DNA of 64,000 nucleotides, from assembly GCF_037975245.1 (NCBI RefSeq), contig NC_092577.1, positions 32,738,898-32,802,897 on the forward strand, read 5' to 3'. This stretch comes from Apostichopus japonicus. Taxonomy: Eukaryota > Echinodermata > Holothuroidea > Aspidochirotida > Stichopodidae. Shown piece after piece: positions 49,164 through 61,250 of the stretch. Numbering within the stretch: position 1 is the stretch's first letter; each line of letters starts with the position of its first letter. The translations under genes and the position numbers were made by a program. The notes under the pieces are model-generated. The model was not told where the DNA came from. It ran no database searches and saw only the letters and a program-made list of their open reading frames with translations.

Positions 49164-49449
49164 TCCGAATTTCTAAAACTTCTGCTCAGTTTAGAAAAAA
49201 TCAGTAAGTCGCTTTGACTTTACAACCATGCCGACAATCTTCTCTATAAAATAGTTTCAATTCCTGCTACTCCTTGTCACTTTCGGTGATCATGCACTGA
49301 AGAAGAGCTAGTTTTGCTCCAAAGCTCTGCAAAAACCAAACATTTGGCTGTTTTACTTCCAATCACTTACCTAATTTAATTATTGTATCTCACTCGAGAT
49401 CCAGCCTTTCTCTAAATGCAGCATAGTTGTTTAACAGTTTTCCGTTATT

Positions 49450-49549
<100 letters not shown>

Positions 49550-49574
49550 ATGGAGGTAAACGACAAAGGCAAAT

Positions 49575-49670
49575 GAATATATATAAATGAAAGGCCCGTG
49601 GTTCGAATCCCGGTGGAGGCTGAAAGTTTTTTCACTGATCTTGATTTTCCAACTCATTACGATTTTCATT
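49575..49670 (+). mobile_element. tRNA-like fragment with perfect B-box, SINE piece
   Basis: GGTTCGAATCC at 49600-49610 matches the RNA polymerase III B-box consensus exactly and sits in a CCG...CGG stem like a tRNA T-arm. No A-box or anticodon arm is intact upstream: an AT tract lies there. So this is likely the 3' head of a tRNA-derived SINE whose left part was replaced or lost. A TTTTTTCACTGATCTTGATT body follows. Confidence 0.5.
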
Positions 49671-49709
49671 TATATATATATATATATATATATAAATATT
49701 TATATATAT
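49671..49709. repeat. (TA)n microsatellite
   Basis: TA tract with AAATATT interruption directly downstream of the tRNA-like fragment. Confidence 0.9.
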
Positions 49710-50954
49710 CATTGTGACGTGTATGGTACAAGTGGGGAGGGGGGGGGTAGGGTGGAGGGGTGAACGTGCCCCACCCATCCGGCCTTACTCCTGGGAGGAT
49801 ATATTGTTGGCCTGCTAACCATCCTACTATCAACCTTTTCTTGCTCCAATATATTCTATAGAGAAGTACTTAAAGACAGTCGTCATTCAAGTTACAAATT
49901 TCAAGATTTCATAGCCCCTCACGAAGAAACCGATTTCGACTATCAGAAATCAAACTGTCTAAGTTACACTCCTCAATGTCCCTGAATGTTCTTCTGAAGG
50001 AGAATTTTAAAAAAAATGGTTGTGGCTAACACTTCTTACGATACTAACATTTGCAGGCGATACGTGTCTTTTAACCTTTACAATACTTCTGTTGGAACGC
50101 CATTAGAGATTAAATAAGCAACATTATCTTTCAAATTTACATGTAGAAGGTAGAAGAGGAGACATTTAAAAACACTCAAACGAAGGATTGCGTCGTCAAT
50201 CATAGTCGACATTTTCATACGTGCAGCGGGGGAGGGGGGGGGGTAAAAAATCTGTCTGCTTTGGAACATTAATGACGAAATGAGTACATTGTGGCAGTTT
50301 GTAAACCTCAAAAGGAGTGACATCACAATCACATGGTGACACAAAGGAGTAAGTCATCAACATGGGAGAGTTTACCTATATGGCAATTAATTGCAATCAT
50401 ATTGCAAAAGCATCAAATGAATACAGCTGAATCGTTTCAACTCTCAACGCAAATTTTAGCGACATAAGTATATCATTTACAGCCTTTATTGGTAAATCGT
50501 GACCAGTTGTTTTATGCCCCCCCCCCCCCCAATAGAAACCAAATTTTCATGACGTCTCAGCCGTCTCTTCCAATTATCCATATTAAGGCACCGAAAGAGT
50601 GTGAGTAATTTCTGTTTATATTGACAGTGACTCCTGTAGCTAGGTATAGATGGACCTTAGAGAAACGTTGATACACTATAGTTGCTAGGGGGCGTGGGGG
50701 GGGGGGTATCAAATTAGATATGTTTGAATATTCTTCTAGAAATGTCACTACAGTTTAAATAAGGAGCATTTGATATGTTTGTTGTTTGTTCACCTAAACC
50801 TTTTTGAGTTTGAATTAAAGAGAGAAAAAAAAATGTGACATGCATGAACGTGTTGAAATGTGATGTCGTATACGACAGTTGACATCATGGTGTGTGACTT
50901 GTATTTAACTGGTAAAGGCCTTGATATTTCTATCGAGTGTAAACATCTACACGG

Positions 50955-50955
<1 letters not shown>
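49710..50955. other. Non-coding stretch
   Basis: Poly-G near 49735-49750 and 50225-50245, poly-C at 50517-50530, poly-G at 50690-50706. Proline/glycine-rich ORFs over them are artefacts. Confidence 0.5.
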
Positions 50956-51015
<60 letters not shown>

Positions 51016-51017
51016 CA
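50956..51017. repeat. (TA)n microsatellite
   Basis: About 60 bases of TA repeat ending in ATACATATACAT. Confidence 0.95.
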
Positions 51018-52978
51018 TTAACCTACCCCCCCCCCTTTCATCAAGACTGTATATGCTCGAAAGTTGACATGTCTTGCTTGGATGTAACCATTTTTGGTCT
51101 CATTGACGTTAGAGGACTCTTTAAGTATAGCTACTGGCCTTATCTTCCTATTGGATAATCCTGCCTTGAAACTATAGGTGTTTAGAATCATGATTATAGG
51201 TATACGTGTTTGATTTGCCGGGGAATCTATATCGTATCGTATGAATATTCCATTATGATCCATTACATTATATATGTACTGAATCTCGAATATTCTCAAC
51301 ATTCATCAATAGTTGTATTGAAATATTTAACAGTCAATGTGGTGGAAATGTATTATTAATTCATATCCATATTGAAAGCCAGGAAGCAACGGGAATAAGT
51401 ACCTTAACGTTTGCACAGTTTAGCTTCTTGAAGACGCTTCCCATTATATGTACCCCCCCCCACCAACCCCACCACCCTAAAAAAAACCTTTGCTATGTAA
51501 AGACATATACTTTATTTACCATAAGTGCCTAAAGGTTTCAGCAACTTCGGAACATTATTACAAATTTCATTCGAAAGGTTATGGCAAGTTTGATTCGGAG
51601 AGGTTATCTGTGCAACTAAGTTAACCCTAGGGAAGTTGCCCCTCCCCCACCCCCTTGGCCTCCTCCTTCATCACCTCTCCTGTTTAACCTAGGCTAACAC
51701 TTTTCTCCTTAATAATGTTCATAAAAAAATCACAAATTGTCTAAATCAAATCTCTTACTTTTGTTTAATAATAGACATCTCATGGCAATGATCTCAATTT
51801 CTTTTCTCCATCTCAAATCTTCCCGTTTCTCGAGTGGAAGTTAACAACATTCTACGGCTTTGCAGCTCAAATTACGTCTAGCCTCGCTCTATTTTCTCTG
51901 AATCCCCCCCCCCCCCCTCTTGTTTTGCATGTCTATAAGATATAAAGCGGTGATATTTGCTTTGGATTTAATTTGATCATTAATGTGTGTGTGTATTGCG
52001 CTATTGGCATCGATAGGATAATCTATATTTGTTTGCGTTTGTATACTTAATCTTTGCTTTATATAGAAGAATGAATGAAAAAGTAAAGTTGGCTTGAAGT
52101 GCGAGTACAACAACATTGCTATAAGTACAGTTCCCTAATTAATAATTCTACTAATGAGGCCAAGCAGTACGAAAACAACGCTGTCTATAGTCGCAATTTA
52201 CGACTTCCAGGGGCAGCGGCGAGCTTGACATTGATTTCAATGGGTGAACTACAAAGAATCCTCAAAATATACACTCCGTACCACTAATTTCAGGATTTGA
52301 TTGGTTTTCAACAAGACGGCACATCTTAAATTACATTTGTTTCTTTCAATCTATTTTTATTTTCAACAACAGGGCGGCACGATTTAATGACAATTTTATT
52401 TAATATTGTAAGACAAGGCACTGTTTAAATAACGAAGGGGCACTTTTTAATAACATGCAAAACAATTGCAAAGAGATGTACGTCTTATTTATTACAATGG
52501 GGTACATTTGAGGTTTATTACCGAACTGGGGGAGGCGGGGGATGGAACACTTTCCCCGTATACCCCCCCCCCCCCCCATCGGCACTACCACCGCGGGCTG
52601 CATGGTTACTAACTTGATAAAGCGATATACCTGAGAAGTTTTAACCACCGCGACAGATATCTTACTTAGATCGAGGGGTTACCGGTTGTATTTGTAAATA
52701 AATATGATTTGGTCAAAGTTACAACCTTATTATACGCAGCAACGTAACAACACGAGCTACTGTGGTCCAAAGATTCTCTATATTTGGTCGGGAAGGTGGG
52801 TTTCTGGAGATTTTCAAATACTGAGGCCCTTTTTCCCCTTACTCCTTCTGTGTCCCCTAAATGTCGCACTTTGATGGCTTTATGTTAAAATGGCGTCTCG
52901 AATTTCATATTTATTATCGATATGTAATTATCAATTTATCATTTACCCCCGAAATGTCTTCTTTTCCATTTCATATAT
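51018..52978. other. Non-coding stretch upstream of GPCR exon
   Basis: Contains poly-C runs (51027-51037, 51452-51461, 51904-51918, 52563-52577) and no recognisable exon. Part of it is presumably the 5' UTR intron of the receptor gene, whose acceptor lies at its right end. Confidence 0.5.
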
Positions 52979-52980
52979 AG
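52979..52980 (+). promoter_or_regulatory. Splice acceptor of GPCR coding exon
   Basis: A pyrimidine-rich CTTTTCCATTTCATATATAG ends at 52980, directly followed by GTCACC ATGG, a strong Kozak context. This implies an intron in the 5' UTR six bases before the start codon. Confidence 0.7.
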
Positions 52981-52986
52981 GTCACC

Positions 52987-54022
52987 ATGGATATCTGCGG
53001 CAACGCGACACTGTCTAATATTACGGGCAACGGTTTCGATGATCCAATACAAGACACACCAGTGAGTGCATTATGTGCAATGAACGAAACCAGTTTCGCG
53101 AAATTTACAGAGCTTTTCAACAGAATCGCCCTTAGCAACGGCGAAGAGGTCGCGTCATTGATGCCATCGGTGACATTGTTCTGCTTCATCAACTGTGGAT
53201 ACACCTGTCCAGCCTACATCTATAGTGTGGCTAATGACTCAACGTTAGTCAAGGAACGTATATCGGCCTTTATGCCGCCTGCCCATTTCAGCTATTCATT
53301 CATTGTACCATTTCTATTTCTACTCGCGATCATTTTGCTGATAGGAATTGTGGGGAACTTTCTTGCGATCGTCGTGATTGTCAAGAATCGGGTCCTTCAG
53401 GCTTCTTCTCATTATCTGCTCAGCCTGGCGGTATCTGACATTTTGCTTCTTGTTCTTACTGGACCGACTGAAATTGCCGCCGATGCCCATTATTGGCCAT
53501 GGAATTATACACGCTTACTGTGCCGATTGCGATATTTCCTAATCGAGGCGTGCGCATTTACCACTGTCTTACACATAGCAACATTTACAATTGAACGTTA
53601 CTTCGTCATCTGTCACCCAATGAAAGCTAAATCACTCGTCAGCGCTTCAAGAACCAAGAAAATCATCAGCATTATTTGGATCGCTTCTTTTCTGTTCGCT
53701 TTTCCAATCTTTTTTGCTTATGACTTGTTAAGCGGATGTGAAGGAATTCCAGAATCGACAGTGTGCGAAATCAGGGACGACGATTGGGAAAAACGCTTAC
53801 ATAGATATTACGTGTTTTCCTCGATATTATTATTTTTTATTCCCATGATTCTTATCATCGTACTTTACTCACTCATCGCTAGAGTCATGTTTGGTTACAA
53901 CGTCAAAGTGCCCATGAGAAGAAGTGCGAGCGTCGTGAAGAGAAAGTCAAAAGGCTCCAAGAAAATGAAAGAGGAAGAAGATGGCATTGAAAAGACCAGA
54001 AAACAAGTCGTTAAAATGCTAG
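52987..54022 (+). CDS. Class A GPCR exon (TM1-TM5), TRH-receptor-like
   Basis: 345 complete codons from a Kozak ATG to a phase-1 splice donor. Extracellular N-terminus of ~100 residues with N-glycosylation sequons (N6, N11, N33, N83) and five cysteines, no signal peptide. TM1 about 104-132 (GN at 123-124), TM2 with LAVSD (D151), ECL1 WPW near 170-172, TM3 from C179 to the ERY motif at 203-205, TM4 (W231), ECL2 with C251/C260, TM5 with P286 and Y294, then a basic third loop ending RKQVVKML, the usual lead into TM6. FTIERY, ICHPMKAK and SRTKKII, and IPMILIIVLYSLIARVMF, resemble thyrotropin-releasing-hormone receptors best; ghrelin/neuromedin-U receptors are alternatives. Ligand is inference. 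TM6-TM7 lie in a later exon not found in the window. Confidence 0.88.
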
Positions 54023-54028
54023 GTGAGT
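54023..54028 (+). promoter_or_regulatory. Splice donor at start of TM6
   Basis: AG|GTGAGT is a consensus donor. It leaves one base (G) of the next codon, so intron phase is 1. Family members continue ...KML-A here, and a GCN alanine codon fits a G|CN split. Without splicing, the frame reads seven further codons to a TAA at 54043-54045. Confidence 0.85.
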
Positions 54029-54664
54029 CGAGAAAGAAAAAATAATTGAGAGATGATATAATCTGTTTTTTTAATGTTTTTTTAATATTTTTTATTTTAT
54101 TTTTTATTTTTACCACGTGTTTCATCCAGTAGTTAGGACATGCATTAGTAGTTTTGGTAGGCCCGTTAGTTAGGAATTCTGGCAGTTGTAGGAACACCAA
54201 CACTATTAAGGGCAGGTGGGGGGGGGGCTGGCACTGAAATATTAATGGGCTGAAAAAGGGCGGAATACTGGTAACCTGTCATCACATATAAACGTTTCTT
54301 ATAAATGATGTTCAGAATTGGTTGGAGAAACGGGTGGGGGGGGGGGAGCGGTATTCTGTGATGCAGTAGACCTATAATAACTGCAGTGTCGGCATTGTGT
54401 TGTACTCATAGCGGCAGTGTTCGGAATGTCTTTGTAATATAATTGGATATCACTTAAATACATGTCTGGTATTCACATCGCGAAAGAGACTGTCGTTGTG
54501 CTTATCGTGGACGATATATATATATATATATATATATATATCATCTCAGTCAATTTTTGTAAGACGGCGATTTTTAATAATATGGCGCGTACGTTAATGA
54601 AACGTGCCTATTAAGTATTGTAAATACGAGCAACTTCATTATATACCACATGTCATCTAAATTG
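54029..54664. other. Intron sequence with poly-G and TA tract
   Basis: Presumed start of the receptor intron. Poly-G near 54217-54228 and 54335-54349, TA tract 54514-54541. No exon encoding TM6-TM7 is recognisable. Confidence 0.5.
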
Positions 54665-54672
54665 CCCCCAAA
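54665..54672. repeat. Target-site duplication of outer hAT, left copy
   Basis: CCCCCAAA, matching 56432-56439 exactly. Eight bp duplications are diagnostic of hAT-type insertion. Confidence 0.9.
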
Positions 54673-55277
54673 CAGTGGCGTCGCCAAGGGGGGGGGGGGC
54701 AGGGGGCACGTGCCCCCTGGAAAACCTAGTGCACCTCGAGTGCCCCCCCCCCATCTGAGATTTGGGTTGGTAAAAAAAAATATATATATTTTGTTATATT
54801 CAACTCCCATCATCTGAGTTGGTTTTTCATAAGGACAAAGAAGCACAGTAATTCGTATTTTCTTCAAATGAGCTGCGAAAAAAATGAAAAAAGTTTATCC
54901 TTGACCGTCGGGTATCGAAGTCATAACCCGCGCCATCACAACAGGTGTCGATATTTACATTGAATGTGTCAGTGCTCACGCCATACCACGAAATGTGAGA
55001 ATGTGAGGGTCCGCAGGTACCATACTTGCCTATATTTGTGGACCCATATATTAACCCTGTTGTGTAGGGGGTGCAGAGGTCATTTGAGGTCAGATGCTTG
55101 TAGGAACAAATGGCGAATGTTCACACCTGCATACTGAGCCATACTCGATGTGTGATCAAACTTTGGATTGCATTGTGAGATCCCTGATAGGAGCCAATAA
55201 CGATGCTGGAACCTGTTACATCTTAATAGATAATGGGAGAAAACGCGAAGGACAAGAAAGGAGTCGGGGGTCATGCA

Positions 55278-56142
55278 CAGGGCCGTCTTAAGAGATCACC
55301 GGGCCCTGGGCCCGGCAATGGAGCGGGGCCCCTCAATCAAGTGAGTTCGAAAAAAGTTGCGTGAAAAATTGGCATCCTTGACAATCGCTCAAGCATAGAC
55401 ATGCCTGCATTTATCACCCCTCCCTATGTCGCGCGTAAAGCATAAAACTTGAGCTGAATAACATACGTGATCTATCTAAAAGCTGAAAGACATTATAGAA
55501 GAGTAATCTTCCAGTTGCCCTCCATCCCTTCCCTAACAATACTGGACTCACCATTTGTAACACCCTTGTGTTGAGTCTTTCAACTGGGGAAACTAACGGA
55601 ACTTGCGGCATTTCTTGATCGTAAACTGTTGTATGATTGGCTGAAAGTCAATCTTTTTGAGGATGTCACTTTCTATGCACATGAGAGAGAGCCTATTAAG
55701 TCGCCGTTGCCCCATTCTGTTCCGGAGATTATTCTTGATTAGTTTTAACCTTGAAAATGAACGTTCCCCGTTACAATCTGTAACCGTCATGCATAGGACA
55801 ATTCGGAGGGCAATTTACCGGATATATTCTCCTGGGTGAGAATTGCATTGAAAAAATGACTGGTGCTCGGACCGCGGACCCGAGTTGTCTGGTGTTGTAA
55901 GCCTTCGGGGCATTGTATATTCCAGGGTTGCCAACTCAGATTCGAATATTTAATGTCAAACTCTCAAGTGTTTCACTAACTCTCGTCGCAAGTTGTCAAG
56001 TATCGAATTCAATCAGGCATAATGGCCTATTCAATAAGTTTTCCTCCCAGATTAAGACATGGGGTTACTACTATTGCGGGGCCCCTGACATCGCGGGGCC
56101 CTGGGCCAGGGCTCAGTGGGCCCATGCGTTAAGACGGCCCTG
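55278..56142. mobile_element. Nested hAT-type element
   Basis: 865 bp, starting CAGGGCCGTCTTAA and ending TTAAGACGGCCCTG (14 bp perfect inverted repeat). It is flanked by the exact 8 bp duplication GTCATGCA (55270-55277 and 56143-56150). GGGCCC-rich subterminal sequence occurs at both ends. It inserted into the outer element, so it is younger. It is an internally deleted copy carrying the end of a transposase gene on the minus strand. Confidence 0.93.
55593..55835 (-). pseudogene. hAT transposase C-terminal fragment
   Basis: Read on the minus strand, IALRIVLCM...ERSFSRLKLIKNNLR followed by MGQRRLNRLSLMCIESDI matches the C-terminal hAT dimerisation region (GERSFSKLKLIK...L..TM.Q.RL..LALLSIE) of the ZMYM/DUF4371-like hAT proteins. 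This region is needed for transposase oligomerisation. An in-frame TAA stands one codon before IALRI and the N-terminal zinc finger and catalytic parts are absent, so it is a non-functional remnant. Confidence 0.8.
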
Positions 56143-56439
56143 GTCATGCACACATTAATTCAACAAATGAAGGTTCTATTGATAGGGTTAGGCATAATAT
56201 CGACAGCATGTGGTTCATATCCTCTGCAAAATTCTGCGCGTTGTTAAAATCATTACCTCAAAAATAGCAATTTCTGGAGATATCTTCAGATCGAATTTAA
56301 CATCAAATGTGGCACCATTTTGCATCTAGCCCATCCTCCAGGACGGCGATCCGGATCCACCTAAGTGCCCCCCCATCAAATGCTGGTGCCCCCCCTGTGC
56401 CCCCCAGACTGAAAAGTCTGTGACGCCACTGCCCCCAAA

Positions 56440-56585
56440 TGTAAGGACTTAAAAAAAGCTCCTGAAACTTAGCTTGGGACATTCTGGGTAACACTAAGTA
56501 CTATAGTGAATCAGGGATTGGGGTTAAGTCGCAATTTCTACTGACAATTCCTGCGTTGATCCAATTGACAATTTGACACATTATA
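56440..56585. other. Spacer
   Basis: Unique sequence after the outer hAT; nothing recognised. Confidence 0.4.
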
Positions 56586-56800
56586 TCTGTGTATGGCTGG
56601 CTGACTGACTGAATGGGTTGATGGATAGACGGATGGATGGATGAATGCATCGATGGATGAAATAAACAGGTGTATGCATGGATGGATGAATAAACGGGGT
56701 GAATGGCAGGATGGGTGAACGGATGAACGGGAGTAACTGATAAATGGTGAGTGACTGAGTGCCTGATCAGATGGATGGACGAACGAACGCGTTCGTCGGG
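56586..56800. repeat. Degenerate GGAT tetranucleotide region
   Basis: GGCTGACTGACTGAATGG then GGATGGATGGATGAATG and many GGATGAAC/GGATGGAC words. An old, decayed relative of the 36.3 kb CATC array in the opposite orientation. Confidence 0.75.
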
Positions 56801-57714
56801 GAATTGTGGTTGGATGGGTAAATAAACACAAAGGCGTCCCATCGACACACACACACACAACATGATGACATACTGTAATGTCTACAGTGCAGTTTTCCTT
56901 GGAACGCCCATAGGTTCCTCTGTGATAGAGGTTGGGTTCATTGATTCTGCTTCCCGCGTTTAAGCTTTAAGGTCGCATGCGGTTCGTGCATTAACTATAA
57001 CAAGCTTGCAAATCAACATCTGTTTTGAGAGGCAGGCTACTCTAATTATGCCACAGATGATTATCTGTCTACAACCGGAAGAGTTTCATCTTATAGTAAG
57101 GGGGAAGTTGCTATTACACAACTGAGTATCAATTAACATTCATTGTCTGTCGATTAAATTTGACCGTTGTATAGTTTTAAGCGTTTCGAATTAAAATTCC
57201 TCTCTATGTATCGTGACCGCATTTTTGCTATTCACCATGACACATAAACTGGGTCTCGTGGAAACTTTGAAATTACGGACAGACAATCCGCCGGAATAGC
57301 TTAACCAGCATAATTAAAAAGATAAATATTTTGAAGGGGGTTGGTGGGGGGGGGGGTGGGGTGAGAATTTTCAGGACGGCAAGAGTGTGTGTGTATGTGG
57401 GGGTTGGAGGGGGGGTTGAGGATGTCTCTGAGACGTGCAACATTCTTTGAAGATGTGTCACTCCATACGAAATTGTAGCCATACAGACGGCAGTGTTTCC
57501 AGAAGACTTCGCATTTGTGTCATTCATGAGAGTGCAAGATCATTCAACTCTGCAATGATAACCATTACTCACTCATACCAGTAGCATTAGTGTACGTTTT
57601 AAATCATCTTGTGTGTAAGAAAACTGTTCATTCAACTATTTGATGCGTTTAGGAGAGGATGAGTTTGGGTGAGACAAAATGCTATATCATTTCAATATAA
57701 GTACATCGTACGAT
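56801..57714. other. Non-coding stretch
   Basis: (CA)n of about 14 bases near 56845, G-rich patches at 57338-57362 and 57400-57416. No gene supported. Confidence 0.45.
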
Positions 57715-57785
57715 ACCTCATCTAACCTCAACCAACTTCAACCAACCTCATGTAACCTCATCTAAACCTCAACCAACCTCATCAT
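57715..57785 (+). repeat. CCTCAACCAA short tandem repeat
   Basis: CCTCATCTAACCTCAACCAA and variants repeat about six times with a ~10-11 base period. Confidence 0.8.
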
Positions 57786-60411
57786 TCCCATCGGCTAACG
57801 AAACTACATGCCTTTATATACTACCATGCATAGATTTGATAAAAACGGAGTGATGGAGAACTTGCATAGGAAGAACGAACTCGAAAACCATTGGAATGAC
57901 GTTCAATCCCCTCCCAACTCCTCCTCATCAAACTCCCAGACCTACTTGTTTAAAACTTGTAAGTCTAAACTTGACGACGAGCAAATTCAATACTTGATAC
58001 CAAGCTCCTCTGCCTTGTCGAACTTTCACACATCGTCTTAGTTTTGTATTCAACGTCTACGTAATTCTTTCTTATTTTGATCGGTAATCAATATGTGTGG
58101 CCTCTATAAGTGCATGTCAATGCACTTTTTGTATTACCTCTGAGCCTTGCTTGGTTTTTTCTTTGATCTTGAGAGGGTCTCAAGAGGGACCGAAAACTTC
58201 CGACCCTAAAAACAAATTTATGTTTGTTTCCCTTCATATGTCAACTATAAGAGTTTTACCTTCGAACTATCTTTCGTGATATTGGTATTATCGACCGGGA
58301 CAAAAATATGTTAATATGGAGAGACTTCCCTGATTGAAGGGGGAGGGGGGGTAGGGGGGGTATGGGCATCCTATTCTCATTGTCAGAGCTTCTCGGATAC
58401 CCCACCAATTAAATGATTGATTCACAGAGAGAAAATAAATATATATTAGATGGCGAAAACAAGTAGGTTCAAACCTGACTGGAACTAAATAGACTAGTTT
58501 TGTTTTAGGTAAATTTGATGAATTTGATAATGTATGTTCCTATGACAACCCGCATAAGTATAAGTCATTATAAAACAATAAACTTTTTGTTTTCTCTGAC
58601 GAAATCCTTTTAATAATTATTTGCTAGTCGCCATGCACGATAAAGCCTACATAAGACCGAAATATTGTTTACACCCTTTATTTAATGTAATATATAAAAC
58701 GAGGCTCTAACTGATCGAAATATGACAATTATTAATCCATCTATCGTAAACATAGATAGCTAGATACCTGCAAGTCTAAGCAAATTCGCACGCTATACTT
58801 AGGATTGATCGGTATTTACGAAGTCTAGTTATCTGACTGTCTGTCTGTCTGCTTGATATCAAAGTGAATGGACGCGTACATGAAAATGAAAACAACAAAT
58901 GGTTGATTGAAAATTAAAACCCAAAATAATGGTTCAATATGTATGCTTTCTCTTTAGGCATTTATACAACTTGTAGCCTTGGTATAGTCTGTAATCTGTA
59001 TTACATCTATGTTGTTCAAATTGAGTAGACAAGAAAGAGATAAAGCCTCCACTGTGGGTGGGGAGGGGGGGGGTGTGGGAGGGGAGAGTGGATGGTTGTC
59101 CTCGTGGTCACGTCTGAACTGGTTGCGTCACAATTGTAGCTCCAATAAATCAATCAATACTATTAGCAATATAAAACATGATCTTGCTATACCCATCTTC
59201 GTATGTAGGTTTTCCCGATAGACCTGCTTAACGTGTCTACTTAGTACATTGACTGTTCGCAAACTAGATTTCTTCCAGACGGTCACAAATCGTTAGCTGG
59301 AAGATCGATCATTGAAAGGTTTTTTTTTTCTTCTGAATATGAAGTCCGTTGACCTCGTTATTTTCCGTGTTTTAAACTATAGTCATCGATTCTGTGGGAT
59401 GGGGTTTCAGTCTTTATGGAAGATTCTGGGTCGTGGATCTTAACATTTTGTGCAAAACTGCTCTACACATTTATTTCCTTCAGTAATTCCTATTCTGTTC
59501 GGTTTCTCTAACACGGTGCCGCACCAAGCTCTTTACAGTATGCATCCTTAGATATCGATGGTTATTATATACCACAATTACATCACCTTTATACATACGG
59601 GGCTATCTCATCAATTCTCTCATAAATGTTGTCGTCCTTTTGGGAACTGTAATAACTTGCGAACATGTCCTTCCCACTGGCTGTTCCTCTCTATATTTGG
59701 AACCTAATTTTGGATTCTAATTTTGGAGTCTAGTGAGGGTGCGATGGCCTAACGAAGAGCGTCTGAAGATCGCTTAGGACTCGGAATTGACAAAAGAGTC
59801 AATTTTAATGGTATAGGCCTATAGCTGATCTTTCCGATAAAATCGTGATTTTTTTAAATTTGAGACGACCGTTCGTCTTGATCGCAAAATCAAATCACAT
59901 GTCGAAGAAACCACTGATTCTGAAGTCGGTTTAGTTTGTTTGGTAAAAATAAGGCAAATAATTAAGTTTCCAAGCCATAATTTGAAAGCTATTGCAGCTT
60001 ATAGCGAACCAAGTGGATTACCTTAATAGTAGTCAATATAATGCTGAAATATTTATGAAGAGCAGTGTATCGATTTCTAGTATGGCCATAAATCTTACTC
60101 GGCAGTGATCCCATTATGCTGAACGTTTTCTTCACTATACACTTTGCGTATGTATCAGTGTACCGTATGTGGTAGTTATTAATTTCCATCCCACCTTACA
60201 CGTAAACATGTAACTGGTTTCTTATCAGAATGACATACCATGCATTTTATGAAAAACCATCCATGCAGACACCACTACTACCACCACCAGCAAAACAAAC
60301 GTATGACCATGAAACACTTTTCCATATCTCTAGATGTTTTCGGTTTATTCCTTTGATAAGGTTTTACATATCAACTTATCGGTTTATAAAATGTCTGTGA
60401 AGCATTCCATT
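57786..60411. other. Non-coding stretch
   Basis: An ORF at 57808-58041 has no domain. G-rich patches at 58338-58365 and 59056-59085. No gene, RNA or transposon end recognised. Confidence 0.45.
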
Positions 60412-61080
<669 letters not shown>

Positions 61081-61085
61081 GTAGC

Positions 61086-61250
61086 CAGATGTGGTGTAGA
61101 GGGTGGAACAAAAATGTGTTCTACGCGGGAGGAGGGGGGGGGGGTTCTGAAACAAATAACTTTTTCTGACAATTCCTTTAGGCGTCCAGGCAAATATTTG
61201 GACGTGGAACCGGTCCCCACCCCCCTTCTCCCCTCTTGTCTACGCCACTG
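61086..61250. mobile_element. Degenerate hAT-like MITE remnant
   Basis: Right end CTTGTCTACGCCACTG at 61235-61250 is the inverse of a CAGTGGCGTAGAC terminus and is preceded by the C-rich subterminal sequence usual for this group. A poor left match (CAGATGTGGTGTAGAGG near 61087) could be the other end. No target-site duplication was found. Confidence 0.35.

Larger units (their letters stand above)
54673..56431. mobile_element. Outer hAT-type element, non-autonomous
   Basis: Starts CAGTGGCGTC and ends GACGCCACTG (10 bp perfect terminal inverted repeat), with G/C-rich subterminal regions on both sides and an exact 8 bp target-site duplication. Without the nested insertion and its duplication it is about 886 bp and has no transposase ORF, so it is a MITE-like derivative mobilised in trans. 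It probably lies within the receptor intron. Confidence 0.9.
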
